A stretch of DNA of 64,000 bases from Paenibacillus albiflavus (GCF_004344915.1 NZ_SKFG01000013.1:1-64000), one strand, 5' to 3'. Numbered from the stretch's first letter, positions 52,490-62,468 are shown. Numbers and translations are program-made. Notes: generated by a model from the letters alone, not told the origin.

Positions 52490-53221
52490 ATGAAGAAGTT
52501 TTGGCTGTCCGCATTGGTAGCAGTACTAATGTTCATTGGTCTCTCTCAGGCCTCTGTTACTTATGCGGCTGCAAGTACAAGCACTATTATTACGACAGGA
52601 TCGCCTTACCTGAAATCAGCGCCATACACCCAACAAGGTAAAACCTATGGAGTTGTACCGAAGGGAACTAAATTAGATGTTCTCGAAAAAACAAATCAGT
52701 ATTATGTTAAAGTAAAGTATAAGAGCCAGACAGGTTATATCTCAACAAAGTATATTCAGTATCAAGATAAAGAAGCTAGCCCTTCTAATCCAAATGCAAA
52801 GCCAGAAAACTGGGAGAAGGTAGCAGATCGTATAATTGCGAATGCCAAGAAATTGCAGAGTAAAGTAAAATATCAATATGGCAAATACGATGAGAAGAAT
52901 TTCATATTCGACTGTTCTTCGTTTACCGCTTATTTGTACAAGCAGGAAGGCATCAATATGAAATGGGGAGCGCGTGCCCAGTTCCAAGGTGCTACAGAGA
53001 TTTCGAAATCCCAGCTTAGAAAAGGAGACCTCGTCTTTATTTCCACAAACAAAACAGCTGGCTACAAAGACAAAGTACAAAAAATCGGACATGTTGGTAT
53101 TTATATTGGCGATAATAAAATCATCCATAATCTATCACCAGAGAAAGATGTTACTATTAGTGATCTTAACAGCACTTGGTATAAGAATCATTATGTTACA
53201 GCTGCTCGCATTATCAAGTAA
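52490..53221 (+). CDS. Secreted NlpC/P60 peptidoglycan hydrolase with SH3 domain
   Basis: A 243-residue exported protein: signal peptide (about 1-27, cleavage near TYAAAS), SH3b wall-binding domain (about 35-90, SPYLKSAPYTQQGKTYGVVP), and an NlpC/P60 catalytic domain with Cys in IFDCSSFTAYLY (about 141) and His in KIGHVGIYIGDNKIIH (about 201). It would cut gamma-D-Glu-diaminopimelate bonds in wall peptides. AGGAGG precedes the ATG. The last ten codons and the terminator are duplicated at 59624-59702. Confidence 0.92.
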   Translation: MKKFWLSALVAVLMFIGLSQASVTYAAASTSTIITTGSPYLKSAPYTQQGKTYGVVPKGTKLDVLEKTNQYYVKVKYKSQTGYISTKYIQYQDKEASPSNPNAKPENWEKVADRIIANAKKLQSKVKYQYGKYDEKNFIFDCSSFTAYLYKQEGINMKWGARAQFQGATEISKSQLRKGDLVFISTNKTAGYKDKVQKIGHVGIYIGDNKIIHNLSPEKDVTISDLNSTWYKNHYVTAARIIK

Positions 53222-53228
53222 AACAAAC

Positions 53229-53266
53229 AAATCCCTGCTCTGAGTAATCAGAGGCGGGGATTTTTA
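53229..53266 (+). terminator. Terminator of the NlpC/P60 gene
   Basis: AATCCCTGCTCTGA and TCAGAGGCGGGGATT form a long stem with a GTAA loop and are followed by TTTATTT. A near-identical copy lies at 59661-59698. Confidence 0.85.
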
Positions 53267-53366
53267 TTTAAAGAAGTTGTTTTAAAGGTAAACTAAATCC
53301 TCTTCGAATGAATCTAGAGAAGACTAATGATACTGATGATGGAATGGGTGAGTCCTCATAACATAA

Positions 53367-53404
53367 GAAAGTCCTCAATCAACTTTATTGATTAGAGGAC
53401 TTTC
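53367..53404 (-). terminator. Terminator of the opp operon
   Basis: GAAAGTCCTC (53367-53376) and GAGGACTTTC (53395-53404), with inner AATCAA/TTGATT pairing, lie 45 bp past the oppC stop on the minus strand. Confidence 0.75.
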
Positions 53405-53448
53405 TTGATTTTTGTCTATGAGGACAGTGAAGGTGTTTCTTCTTGCTT

Positions 53449-54357
53449 CTATGTTTTTTTGGGATTAAAGGCGATTTTCAAACCTTCACCTACGAAGTTA
53501 ATGGCTAGAATGGTACCCGTGATTAGAATGCCTGAAGGTGCCCATACCCACCATTGATTCTTGATAACTTCAGGTGAGATCGCATCTGACATCATATTTC
53601 CCCAACTAGGCACGTTAGCAGGAACGCCAAAGCCTAGATAACTAAGACCCGTCTCAGCTGCAATCATGCTTGCGATAATTAGGATCGCTTGGACAATTAC
53701 GGTTGAGATTACATTAGGTAGCAAATGCTTTGTAATAACTTTGAAGGGACTACAGCCAATGGATATCGCACTGAGAATGTATTCGTTTTCCTTCTCAGAC
53801 AGTATTTTGCCTCGTACAAGGCGTGCTGCGCCTCCCCAGCTTAACACACTAATGACGAAAATTAAGATACCAACGCCGGATTCTGTGAATATGGTTTTGA
53901 GCACAATGACGAAGATAAGAAAAGGAAAGATTAGGACAAAATCGGTAAAGCGCATTAAGGCACTATCAATTTTACCTCCATAAAATCCTGCAACCGCACC
54001 TACGAATGTGCCAAATGTAGTAACGAAAAAGCTGATGGAGAAAGCGATAAGCAGGGTAGTTTGACCTCCATATAGTAAACGAGTCAGAATATCTCGTCCA
54101 CCTTTATCTGTTCCGAGCCAATGTTCAGCAGACGGTGGTTTATTGATCAATCGGAGGTTAATTTTAACTGGGTCGTTTGACGTTAGTAGTGGCGCTAAAA
54201 TACATACTAAAGCAACAATAAGAATAAAGGATAAACTAATGACAGCTTGTCTATTACTTATAAAATGCTTAAAGGCAATTAACCATGGAGAAGCATGTTT
54301 CTTGGGCGAAAGGGCAGTAGCTGACTTCACCGATTGAGGGGTTGTTGTCATATTCAT
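53449..54357 (-). CDS. oppC: Oligopeptide ABC transporter permease OppC
   Basis: A 302-residue permease with an N-terminal OppC_N segment (FKHFISNRQAVISLSFILIV), the GTDKGGRDILTRLLYGGQTTL motif, and a BPD domain with the EAA-type loop (ILSAISIGCSPFKVITKHLLP). It forms the membrane channel with OppB. It starts 19 bp after oppB and is the last gene of the operon. The substrate class (di- or oligopeptides, possibly nickel-peptide chelates) is set by the binding protein. Confidence 0.9.
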   Translation of the reverse strand: MNMTTTPQSVKSATALSPKKHASPWLIAFKHFISNRQAVISLSFILIVALVCILAPLLTSNDPVKINLRLINKPPSAEHWLGTDKGGRDILTRLLYGGQTTLLIAFSISFFVTTFGTFVGAVAGFYGGKIDSALMRFTDFVLIFPFLIFVIVLKTIFTESGVGILIFVISVLSWGGAARLVRGKILSEKENEYILSAISIGCSPFKVITKHLLPNVISTVIVQAILIIASMIAAETGLSYLGFGVPANVPSWGNMMSDAISPEVIKNQWWVWAPSGILITGTILAINFVGEGLKIAFNPKKT

Positions 54358-54376
54358 CTTGTTATCTCCTTTCGCT

Positions 54377-55342
54377 TCAGCGAATGCGTATGCGTGGATC
54401 TACTAGTCCATATAGTAAGTCGGATACTAAGTTACCGATTAGAGTCGTGACAGATAACAATAACGATATTGTCATAACAACAGAGTAGTCACGATTGAAG
54501 ACGGAGGCAATGAAAAGCGATCCAACACCTGGGTAAGTGAATATCGTCTCTACAATAATAGCGCCACCTAATAATCCGCCTAAATCAAGACCAATGAATG
54601 TCACCATCGGGATCATGGAATTACGCAATATATGGCGGTTGTAAATTCTAGATTCAGGTGTTCCCTTCGCCATAGCAGTACGAACATAGTCCTTACGACT
54701 GCTTTCGATGATGTCATTTCTCAAGAATTGTGTATAGGCTGCTGTACTAAAGCCTCCAAGTACGATAGCTGGCAGAATGGTATGATAAAGCTTGCTCATA
54801 TAGAAATCTAAGGTTCCCTCTTCCACACCAACACTGATTGTACCGCTAATCGGAACCCAGTCGAGCTTGATGGCGAATACATATAACGCTACGATACTTA
54901 GAACGAATGTTGGAATCGCATAAGCGAAATAATTGAAGCCAATAATGGCATCATCCGCCAGTGTACCTGGACGCTTACCAGAGAAGAGACCCATCATATA
55001 AGACAGTATATAAGTAACGAGAAGCGAAGTAACAGCAAGCAACAATGTGTTTCCAAGTCGTTGACCGAGTAATTCGATGACAGGCATTTTATGAATGAAC
55101 GATTGTCCGAAATCACCTTGGAATGCACCTTTGAGCCAATTCCAGTATTGACTAATAATTGAGTCGTTGTATCCAAGCAATTCTCGCATTTCTGCGACAT
55201 ATTCGGGCTTCGTATTTGTCGGATCGATCATACCCGTTAGGGCATCCCCTGGCATAAGCTTCGCCAGGGAAAAGACCACTATCGAGATTAGAAAGAGCAA
55301 GGGCAGCATACCTACAAGTCTTCGAAGCGTGAAATTAAGCAT
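54377..55342 (-). CDS. oppB: Oligopeptide ABC transporter permease OppB
   Basis: A 321-residue permease with the N-terminal OppB block (LRRLVGMLPLLFLISIVVFS, MPGDALTG), six membrane segments and the EAA-type loop RTAMAKGTPESRIYNRHILR. It pairs with OppC. It lies 18 bp after the binding-protein gene in the order oppD-oppF-oppA-oppB-oppC. Confidence 0.9.
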   Translation of the reverse strand: MLNFTLRRLVGMLPLLFLISIVVFSLAKLMPGDALTGMIDPTNTKPEYVAEMRELLGYNDSIISQYWNWLKGAFQGDFGQSFIHKMPVIELLGQRLGNTLLLAVTSLLVTYILSYMMGLFSGKRPGTLADDAIIGFNYFAYAIPTFVLSIVALYVFAIKLDWVPISGTISVGVEEGTLDFYMSKLYHTILPAIVLGGFSTAAYTQFLRNDIIESSRKDYVRTAMAKGTPESRIYNRHILRNSMIPMVTFIGLDLGGLLGGAIIVETIFTYPGVGSLFIASVFNRDYSVVMTISLLLSVTTLIGNLVSDLLYGLVDPRIRIR

Positions 55343-55360
55343 GTGAGTAAGCCCCCTTGG

Positions 55361-57124
55361 TTATTGTTTCACCCACCATTTATGAACGTCAGTTTGATTA
55401 CCGAATGAGTTCGTATGCACGCCTTGTAGACGTTTATTAATTACATTGACGTCAATTGGTGCATTTAAGTACATCATTGGAACTTCTTCATTTACGATTT
55501 TTTGCCAATCAGCATAAACCTGTTTACGGTAGTTCTGATCAAATGCTTTTTCGCCAATACCTTCACTAATTAACTTCTCTGATTCAGGTGTAAACCAACG
55601 AGGGAAGTTCCAGAAATCATTGCTTCTCCATAGACCAGATGGATCTGGATCACTTGCCATAATCCATGCGCCCATGAATAGTTCAACAGATGGATCATCA
55701 TTCTCAACCAAATCATAGAATGTGTTCATTTCTTTCAGTGCGCCACCATTTAATTTCACATCAAGCCCAACTTCACGGAACATTTGGATAATGGCTTGTG
55801 CACGTGGCTCAGCAATCTCAGAGCCGGACATTGCATCGAAGTTTATTGTTAATTTCTTGCCTTGTGGATCCTCACGCATGCCATCTCCGTTAATATCCTT
55901 GTAACCTGCTTCGTCAAGCATCTTCTTCGCCTTGTCAGGATCGTAGGCATAATTGTTAATTTGGTCAGTTGGTACCATCGCCCAACTTACAGTTGGCATT
56001 GGGACTGAAACAGGAACTCCCAAGCCATTCGAGAAGGCATCGATAAGGCCTTGACGATCTAGCGAATAGTACATCGCTTGACGCAATTTCTTATCTGCAA
56101 ACTTGGATTTTGGATCTACAACTATTTTCTCATTCTTCTTATCCCATTTACCTAACTTAAAACCAATGTAGGAGAAAGATAGTGAAGGTTCCTTCTTAAT
56201 CTCAACGTTCGCTAGTTTCTCAACATCTTTATATTGGCTATTAGGGATTTGCATGATATCGATTTCACCTTTTTCTAGCAAGCTGGTAGCTAAGGCACCA
56301 TCAACTACTTTGTATACAACGCCGTCCAGAAGCGGCTTTCCTTGCCAATAGTCATCATTACGTACTAATTCAACAAATTCCCCCGGTTGGATTTTCTTAA
56401 CTTTGAATGGTCCAAGACCAATTGGATTCTTACGAACTTGATCGGAGTTCGGCATGTCTTTGATCGCAACGCCTGTAAAATATTTCTTGTTCATTGGATA
56501 ATTCCAAAGGTTATCTAGTGTATTAACTGCTGCTTCCTTCACAGTTATTTCAATTGTATAAGGATCGATTACTTTAATACCGGAGATTTCTTTGGCTTTG
56601 CCATCACGGTATTCTTCTACACCTTGAATCATTTCTACGTTAGAGTAACGTGATCCTTTGGCTTCGGTATATTCTTTACTTGCAATTACCTCAAGCGCAA
56701 ATTTCCAGTCTTCGACTGTTAACTCGTCACCGTTATGCCACTTAACACCTTTCTTGATTGAGAAAGTAAATACTTTGTGATCAGCTGATTCTTTCCATTC
56801 AGCAAGATTCGGATAGGTTTTGAGATCGTCCCCTGTCTTGAAGAAGCTGTCTGCCATGAATCCAAGAACCAGACTGTCATCTTCCCCGCCGTACCAAGCG
56901 GGATCAAATACACCCTTGAATGGCTGGGTGAACCCATATGTAATTGTACCTCCTGGTTGTGGCCCTTCTGGCTTCGGTGTAGGCGTTGGAGCGGAAGTAG
57001 CTACTGATTCTACGGGTGCTGTTGTGGTAGTAGGTGTTGGATTGGCAGTTTTATCGCTGCAGCCGGCTAAGAAAGCGGTGATTAATAGCATTAATGATAA
57101 TACGAATAATGCTGACTTTTTCAA
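55361..57124 (-). CDS. oppA: Oligopeptide-binding lipoprotein OppA
   Basis: A 587-residue SBP_bac_5 protein. The signal peptide ends in lipobox FLAGC (Cys22), followed by a Thr/Pro-rich linker (about 28-55) and the mature domain with GVKWHNGDELTVEDWKFALE, the family signature. It captures peptides outside the cell. This gene sits third in the operon, between the two ATPase genes and the two permease genes. The linker is a common feature of Paenibacillus lipoproteins. Confidence 0.9.
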   Translation of the reverse strand: MKKSALFVLSLMLLITAFLAGCSDKTANPTPTTTTAPVESVATSAPTPTPKPEGPQPGGTITYGFTQPFKGVFDPAWYGGEDDSLVLGFMADSFFKTGDDLKTYPNLAEWKESADHKVFTFSIKKGVKWHNGDELTVEDWKFALEVIASKEYTEAKGSRYSNVEMIQGVEEYRDGKAKEISGIKVIDPYTIEITVKEAAVNTLDNLWNYPMNKKYFTGVAIKDMPNSDQVRKNPIGLGPFKVKKIQPGEFVELVRNDDYWQGKPLLDGVVYKVVDGALATSLLEKGEIDIMQIPNSQYKDVEKLANVEIKKEPSLSFSYIGFKLGKWDKKNEKIVVDPKSKFADKKLRQAMYYSLDRQGLIDAFSNGLGVPVSVPMPTVSWAMVPTDQINNYAYDPDKAKKMLDEAGYKDINGDGMREDPQGKKLTINFDAMSGSEIAEPRAQAIIQMFREVGLDVKLNGGALKEMNTFYDLVENDDPSVELFMGAWIMASDPDPSGLWRSNDFWNFPRWFTPESEKLISEGIGEKAFDQNYRKQVYADWQKIVNEEVPMMYLNAPIDVNVINKRLQGVHTNSFGNQTDVHKWWVKQ

Positions 57125-57153
57125 AACACATTCCTCCCTTTTTAGAAAATAAT

Positions 57154-58149
57154 TTAATATAAATGACAGGCTACCTGGTGATCAGGTGCCACCTGTTTCA
57201 ACAGGGGACGTACTTCACTGCATTCTGGTTTAGCATATCTGCAGCGTGGATGAAAGGAGCAGCCAGATGGCGGACTCGCTGGGCTTGGCACATCACCTTG
57301 CAGAATAATTCGTTGACTGCGTTTTGAAGGATCAGGGACAGGGACAGCGGACATTAAAGCTTGTGTATATGGATGCAGGGGCTTCGCAAATAAGCTATGT
57401 TTATCTGTGAGCTCTACCATTCTGCCTAAGTACATGACACCAATTCGATCACTGATATGTTTAACTACACTAAGATCATGTGCAATGAATAAATAAGATA
57501 ACTGAAAATCAACTTGCAAATCCTGCATCAGATTCAATACTTGCGATTGGATGGATACGTCGAGAGCTGATACAGGTTCATCTGCGAGGATTAGCTTCGG
57601 TTTAAGGGCAAGGGCTCTAGCAATTCCAATACGCTGACGCTGCCCCCCCGAAAACTCATGTGGATATTTATAATAGGTCTCTGAATCCATACCTACTTTC
57701 TCAAGCAGCTGAATAACCTCATCCTTTACATCCTTTTCAGAACGATTACTGTAGTTGCGAATGGGTTCGGAAATCAGGTGTCCTATCATCATTTTCGGGT
57801 TAAGGGAAGCAAAGGGGTCTTGGAATACCATCTGCATATCCTTGCGGATTTGCCTGAGTTTAGTTCCTTTAATATTTGTGATGTCATCACCTTGAAAATG
57901 AATCGATCCTTCAGTTGGTTCTAATAGTCTAAGAATGGTTCGACCTGCTGTTGATTTCCCACAGCCTGACTCGCCAACAAGACCAAAGGTCTCTCCGTAT
58001 TTAACCGTAAGTGACAAATCATCGACTGCTCGAACGGCGCCAACCTGTTTGCTAAGAAATCCAGCAGTAATGGGATAATGCTTCTTCAGGTTATCTACTT
58101 GAAGTAATACATTTGATGATTTGGATTCAGATGATTCTTTTAGGCCCAT
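57154..58149 (-). CDS. oppF: Oligopeptide ABC transporter ATPase OppF
   Basis: A 331-residue ATPase: Walker [14 protein letters not shown] loop [12 protein letters not shown], signature [14 protein letters not shown], Walker [13 protein letters not shown], and a C-terminal oligo_HPY domain with [14 protein letters not shown], whose cysteines may hold an iron-sulfur cluster or metal. ATG 58149 with GGAGG upstream is the start; the frame extending to 58254 overlaps oppD. It overlaps the oppD 3' end by 10 bp. Confidence 0.92.
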   Translation of the reverse strand: MGLKESSESKSSNVLLQVDNLKKHYPITAGFLSKQVGAVRAVDDLSLTVKYGETFGLVGESGCGKSTAGRTILRLLEPTEGSIHFQGDDITNIKGTKLRQIRKDMQMVFQDPFASLNPKMMIGHLISEPIRNYSNRSEKDVKDEVIQLLEKVGMDSETYYKYPHEFSGGQRQRIGIARALALKPKLILADEPVSALDVSIQSQVLNLMQDLQVDFQLSYLFIAHDLSVVKHISDRIGVMYLGRMVELTDKHSLFAKPLHPYTQALMSAVPVPDPSKRSQRIILQGDVPSPASPPSGCSFHPRCRYAKPECSEVRPLLKQVAPDHQVACHLY

Positions 58150-59165
58150 GTTGTTGCCTCCTTCGTACGAGTAGGATGACTCTGCTGGTACAGTAAACAG
58201 CGTACATGATGGTTGTTCCCGATATCTGAGAGTAATGGTGTAACCGATCTGCATTCATCCATTACATTCGGACAGCGGTCAGCGAACCTGCAGCCAACCT
58301 TGGGCATATTGATAAGGGAAGGAACAATGCCTTGAATGGATTCTAGGCGTTCTCGTTCCTGATCAAGCCTAGGAATTGATTGAAGAAGCAGTTTTAAGTA
58401 AGGGTGCTTAGGATCGTGGAAAATTTGATTGATAAGACCTCGTTCCACAATCTGACCTGCATACATTACGAGTACTTCGTCTGCCATTTCTGCAACGACA
58501 CCAAGGTCATGAGTTATGAGAATCATGGCCATACCGCTTTTCGTTTGTATATCTCGCAAAAGTTCAAGGATTTGTGCTTGAATCGTAACATCGAGAGCTG
58601 TGGTTGGTTCATCGGCGATCAGTAATTTAGGCTCGCATGCGATTGCCATTGCAATCATGACCCGTTGACGCATACCACCGGATAATTGGTGAGGATACTC
58701 ATCTACAATCGAATCCGCTCTTGAAATTCCAACGGATTTAAGTAACTGGATGATTTTATAACGCGCTTGTTTCTTGCTAATTGTAGAATGGTTAAATAGA
58801 ACTTCCGCCAGTTGATAACCGATTGTGAAGACTGGGTTAAGAGCAGTCATCGGTTCCTGAAATATCATGCCGATTTCCTTGCCACGAATATTGTTCATTT
58901 GCTTATTCGTCAGCTTGGTTAAATCGACGCCGTTCAGTTGAACCTCTCCACTTGATATTTTACCGATACCTTTGGGGAGGAGTCCCATGATGGATAAAGA
59001 CATGACACTTTTGCCACATCCAGATTCGCCAACGACACCAACTACTTGCCCGGGTTTGAGTTGAAAGGAAACATCATCGACCGCATGATGAAATTGATTG
59101 TCAATCATAAACCCAGCTTCTAGACGCTGAACATTTAGTAAAGAGTTAGATTGATTTATGGACAT
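58140..59165 (-). CDS. oppD: Oligopeptide ABC transporter ATPase OppD
   Basis: A 341-residue ATPase with Walker [14 protein letters not shown] loop FQEPMTALNPVF, signature LSGGMRQRVMIAMAI, Walker B LLIADEPTTALD and a C-terminal oligo_HPY region with CRFADRCPNVMDEC. It is the first gene of the opp operon; a 260-nt leader separates it from the predicted promoter. Confidence 0.92.
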   Translation of the reverse strand: MSINQSNSLLNVQRLEAGFMIDNQFHHAVDDVSFQLKPGQVVGVVGESGCGKSVMSLSIMGLLPKGIGKISSGEVQLNGVDLTKLTNKQMNNIRGKEIGMIFQEPMTALNPVFTIGYQLAEVLFNHSTISKKQARYKIIQLLKSVGISRADSIVDEYPHQLSGGMRQRVMIAMAIACEPKLLIADEPTTALDVTIQAQILELLRDIQTKSGMAMILITHDLGVVAEMADEVLVMYAGQIVERGLINQIFHDPKHPYLKLLLQSIPRLDQERERLESIQGIVPSLINMPKVGCRFADRCPNVMDECRSVTPLLSDIGNNHHVRCLLYQQSHPTRTKEATTWA

Positions 59166-59430
59166 AGAACACCCCTTATAAAAATGTATGCGATTACACG
59201 CTTGAATTATTTAACAAAAGGTTAATAAATATTTGCACTACGAATTGATTATTGTGTAGTTAGAGGCATATTCAAGGTATCGTGAGTATGTATTATCGAT
59301 GTTGTCATGAAGAGAGTAACCGTAGTGAGCTGAAAGTGATGAGTAGATGTATGGAGTATGAATGGAGAGATTATTAAACTAACTAATTGAATATTCAGAT
59401 AATTCTAATTGTTAATCCTCGAATAAGCTA

Positions 59431-59459
59431 AATATAATAATTGTCTTATTATTCGTCAA
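59431..59459 (-). promoter_or_regulatory. Sigma-A promoter of the opp operon
   Basis: On the minus strand TTGACG (59459-59454), 17 bp, TATATT (59436-59431). The rest of 59166-59623 is AT-rich, and I see no gene in it; the long leader shows no clear riboswitch. Confidence 0.6.
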
Positions 59460-59623
59460 GAAAAAAATGAACAAAACAGTTAAATGACTATACAATTAAA
59501 GTTAAATTTTAGCAAAAAACTAAACTAAAAGTAAATGTGAGATTTATTCACTTCTCATTACTCCTAACCCAATCTGATATAATGAAACGCAACGGAACTC
59601 CGTCCTGGTTGCTTTGCTATCTC

Positions 59624-59653
59624 TATGTTACAGCTGCTCGCATTATTAAGTAA
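59624..59653 (+). pseudogene. Duplicated 3' end of the NlpC/P60 gene
   Basis: The bases at 59624-59653 encode YVTAARIIK and TAA, identical in protein to the last nine residues of the NlpC/P60 gene ending at 53221. The match continues through the terminator to about 59702 with a single difference (T for C at 59646) in some 79 bp. Nothing related to the rest of the gene is found upstream, so this is a fragment left by duplication or recombination. Confidence 0.85.
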
Positions 59654-59660
59654 AACAAAC

Positions 59661-59698
59661 AAATCCCTGCTCTGAGTAATCAGAGGCGGGGATTTTTA
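59661..59698. terminator. Second copy of the NlpC/P60 terminator
   Basis: The same stem-loop as 53229-53266. On the minus strand its sequence is also the last codons and stop of the glycosyltransferase gene. Confidence 0.8.
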
Positions 59699-60912
59699 TT
59701 TACAGAAGATGTTTTATTTAGATCGATTCTAAATGTTACGAGGAAATAAAATAATTGTCCTAATCCTATCAAACATAAAGGTAAGGCAGAGTAAAAATAT
59801 CTCGATACAGGTGCAAATGGAAGATACACAAGAATATTAGTCAAAAAAAACATAAATAAAATTAATCCAGAAGAAAGATTTCTCTTGATTGTCATAAATA
59901 TTAGACCTATAACACCCAATATTACTGAAATAATATGAATACTCCGGAAATAATCTTTTGTTATATATGATGTCCCCGGAAAAATATCTTCAACTAAATA
60001 TCGCAATTTCCCCCACGTATACCATTCAAGGTAAGTAAAAGGTTCGTTTTTAAACCCATTTATAATTCGATTTATAGCAATTTTACCCATGTCTTCTGGT
60101 TTCATTAATGGATCAATATCTGGGAAAGGATTGTTAGGGTATGCTCCCCACAGAAGTGGATTACCCGCTTGCTCTGCTAGAAGCACAATTTTATCAAGAG
60201 AAATTACATTTCTAATCCACCAAGGAAGCATCGTAACGAAGAAGCCAATGATGAGAAATACAGAATCCATCAATTTATATTTTAGCTTTTTATCTTTTTC
60301 TCTTATAAAAAAATAAAAAATTAATATGAACAAAAATGGTAAAATTGCTGGACGAATCAAAATACAAACACCAAATGTAAATCCAAGTAAAAAGAGAATG
60401 GTTTTGTTTTTCTTGTTAATAGAATGTATTAATAGAAATATAAATAGAAGATTGAATAAACCATATAAGGTTTCGGTTAAAATATAGGAAGAAGAAAGTA
60501 TAAATGTTGGGTGTAGCAAATAACAAGCCATAACGAGTAATCCAACGATTCGTCTACTAAACAATTTAGTAGCAATTAAATAAAGCAACAAAGAGCAAAT
60601 TAGTTGAATTAGTATTTGAAACAACTGAATTTGCATTATTGGTGGATTTCCATTGTGGTAACCAAAAATAGAATAACAAATGGCTAAGAAAATTGGATAA
60701 CCTGGTGTTGTAAATGCATTAGGAGTAATAGAGGTTCCATAAGGAGTGTAACCATATATACCTTTATCTAGTAATTGGTATACCATTTTGTTATAGCCTA
60801 CTTCATCTCCAGTAAGTGGCTTATTCCATTCAGTAAAATAGCATCTGAGTAGCAATCCTATCAAAAGTAATAGAATAATTGCACTTTTAAACAGTATATT
60901 ATTCCTTTTCAA
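59680..60912 (-). CDS. GT39-type membrane glycosyltransferase
   Basis: About 410 residues with roughly ten membrane segments. The first luminal loop has KPLTGDEVGYNKMVYQLLDK, the Asp-Glu motif of PMT/ArnT-like (GT39/GT83) enzymes that use polyprenyl-phosphate sugars. The frame extends to 60945, but TTG 60912 with GGGGGAAG five bases upstream gives MKRNNILFK and a clean first helix. Base composition is clearly more AT-rich than the neighbours, suggesting acquisition. The last residues (TSSVNKNPRL) are read from the duplicated terminator, so the native C-terminus may have been replaced. Confidence 0.78.
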   Translation of the reverse strand: MKRNNILFKSAIILLLLIGLLLRCYFTEWNKPLTGDEVGYNKMVYQLLDKGIYGYTPYGTSITPNAFTTPGYPIFLAICYSIFGYHNGNPPIMQIQLFQILIQLICSLLLYLIATKLFSRRIVGLLVMACYLLHPTFILSSSYILTETLYGLFNLLFIFLLIHSINKKNKTILFLLGFTFGVCILIRPAILPFLFILIFYFFIREKDKKLKYKLMDSVFLIIGFFVTMLPWWIRNVISLDKIVLLAEQAGNPLLWGAYPNNPFPDIDPLMKPEDMGKIAINRIINGFKNEPFTYLEWYTWGKLRYLVEDIFPGTSYITKDYFRSIHIISVILGVIGLIFMTIKRNLSSGLILFMFFLTNILVYLPFAPVSRYFYSALPLCLIGLGQLFYFLVTFRIDLNKTSSVNKNPRL

Positions 60913-61120
60913 ATAAACTTCCCCCATTAAGATACGGTAGAACAATGGTACTCTAAATGTAATGAGATGTCGAATTTTTCCATTACAGTGTCATAATATT
61001 ACGATAGTGAAAATATGTAAATGATAAATATGTAAATTTATAGTATTAATTTCTTTATTTGCGGTCCTGAGGGTGAATGGATTGAATGGTTCCAATGATA
61101 TAATTGAAAACTAGATTAAA

Positions 61121-61167
61121 AAGAGGCTTTTCCATTTGTAGAATGATCTACTTATGGAAAAGCCTCT
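61121..61167 (-). terminator. Terminator of the acyltransferase gene
   Basis: On the minus strand AGAGGCTTTTCCAT pairs with ATGGAAAAGCCTCT, followed by TTTTT; an inner TAGATCATTCTA stem caps it. It starts 7 bp past the stop at 61174. Confidence 0.8.
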
Positions 61168-61173
61168 CTTTTA

Positions 61174-62391
61174 TTACATAGACTTAGCTTGTTGTCCGAC
61201 GGAAGTGGTCTGAGGAATTTCGATATATGGGCTCCTCTTAGGTGCTGATCCGAATAAGATCCAAGATTTTGTCATATATTTCATAGCTAGACCCACGATT
61301 AACCATGATAATGTTAGTGTAACAACGAAGCTGCTACCAACGAATAGCATATATTTCAATGGGCTGCTGGTGATCGCAAAATATTTGAAATAGAAAAAGA
61401 TAATTCCTGCATGAACAATATACACGCCGAACGAAACAATTCCTAAATGAATCAATCCATTGGTTAATCTAGCGGGCAGCTTGTTATATAAGAAGCTAGA
61501 TACCTGGAGCAGAACGAATGGTACGGTTATCGTCTGAACAAACCAGACGAGCTCATATGCCAAAGAATGATAGCTCGTCCCATAAGCTCGAGTCGAAAAC
61601 CAGATGTACACATTAGTTGCGCTTGCTGCAATCCATATAATCCAAATAAGGCTAATCAATATCATTTTGTTACTACGCAATGTTTCCTTTGATAGTACGA
61701 TCCATTGTTTAATTTGCTTATAGTAAATACCTACGAAAGCTCCCATTAAGTAGTAGCCGATATAACTAAGCGCAAGCTGACCTTTATCCGGATAGTGTAA
61801 GACATAATGATTTAATAGAATGAATCCAACATGCAACAGAATGCCGATCCAAGCCAGATGTTTCGTAATAGAGGGCAGCTTCTGAAATAGCCATAACAGG
61901 ATCGGGAAAATAAGATAAAACTGCACGCTGATAAATACAAAATATAGATGATAAAAGCCTTTGCCCAGGAGCAGTAAATTTAGGAAATCTCCAATTGAGG
62001 TATACTCAGCAAATAGCTTCCATGATTGTCCGTATGAATAATACATTTGAATAACGTAATAATATATAGAACAGATGATGTAGGGAATAACGATGTATAA
62101 TAGTCGACGTTTATAGAAGTTTCTAATGATTTTACCGCTGATCGGTCGTTCATAATAACTATAGAAAAGGACTAACGCGCTTAGGAAAATAAACGTAGAT
62201 GTACCAAATTTATTGAAAATATTTAAGAAGTTTGCTCCTAGGTACATAAGGGAGCTTTTGTTTGCAAGGTCTCCAACGGGGTAAGAAGATATATGCACGA
62301 AGATTACTGCCATGATCGCAAGAGCACGTACAATATAAAGATAATTGATCTGTTCCTTGGTTTGATTGGCTTGCTGACCCAAACCTATCAC
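61174..62391 (-). CDS. Acyltransferase 3 family membrane protein
   Basis: A 405-residue protein with about ten membrane segments and the family opening YLYVVRALAIMAVIFVHISSYP, with the catalytic-type Arg and His, followed by FLSALVLFYSYYERPISGK. Members O-acetylate polysaccharides, teichoic acids or peptidoglycan. It shares a 460-bp divergent region with the metG T-box. The neighbouring glycosyltransferase on the same strand suggests a role in surface glycan decoration, but the two have separate terminators. Confidence 0.85.
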   Translation of the reverse strand: MIGLGQQANQTKEQINYLYIVRALAIMAVIFVHISSYPVGDLANKSSLMYLGANFLNIFNKFGTSTFIFLSALVLFYSYYERPISGKIIRNFYKRRLLYIVIPYIICSIYYYVIQMYYSYGQSWKLFAEYTSIGDFLNLLLLGKGFYHLYFVFISVQFYLIFPILLWLFQKLPSITKHLAWIGILLHVGFILLNHYVLHYPDKGQLALSYIGYYLMGAFVGIYYKQIKQWIVLSKETLRSNKMILISLIWIIWIAASATNVYIWFSTRAYGTSYHSLAYELVWFVQTITVPFVLLQVSSFLYNKLPARLTNGLIHLGIVSFGVYIVHAGIIFFYFKYFAITSSPLKYMLFVGSSFVVTLTLSWLIVGLAMKYMTKSWILFGSAPKRSPYIEIPQTTSVGQQAKSM

Positions 62392-62468
62392 TCTCCTATT
62401 TCAGATTAAAAATATAGTATATCATGTAATGTGCAAATTAGCTGTTATGATAGTGATACTACAAATTA

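Noticed and set aside
58150-58254. N-terminal extension of OppF to 58254
   Set aside because: It lies entirely within oppD in another frame; GGAGG supports the start at 58149.
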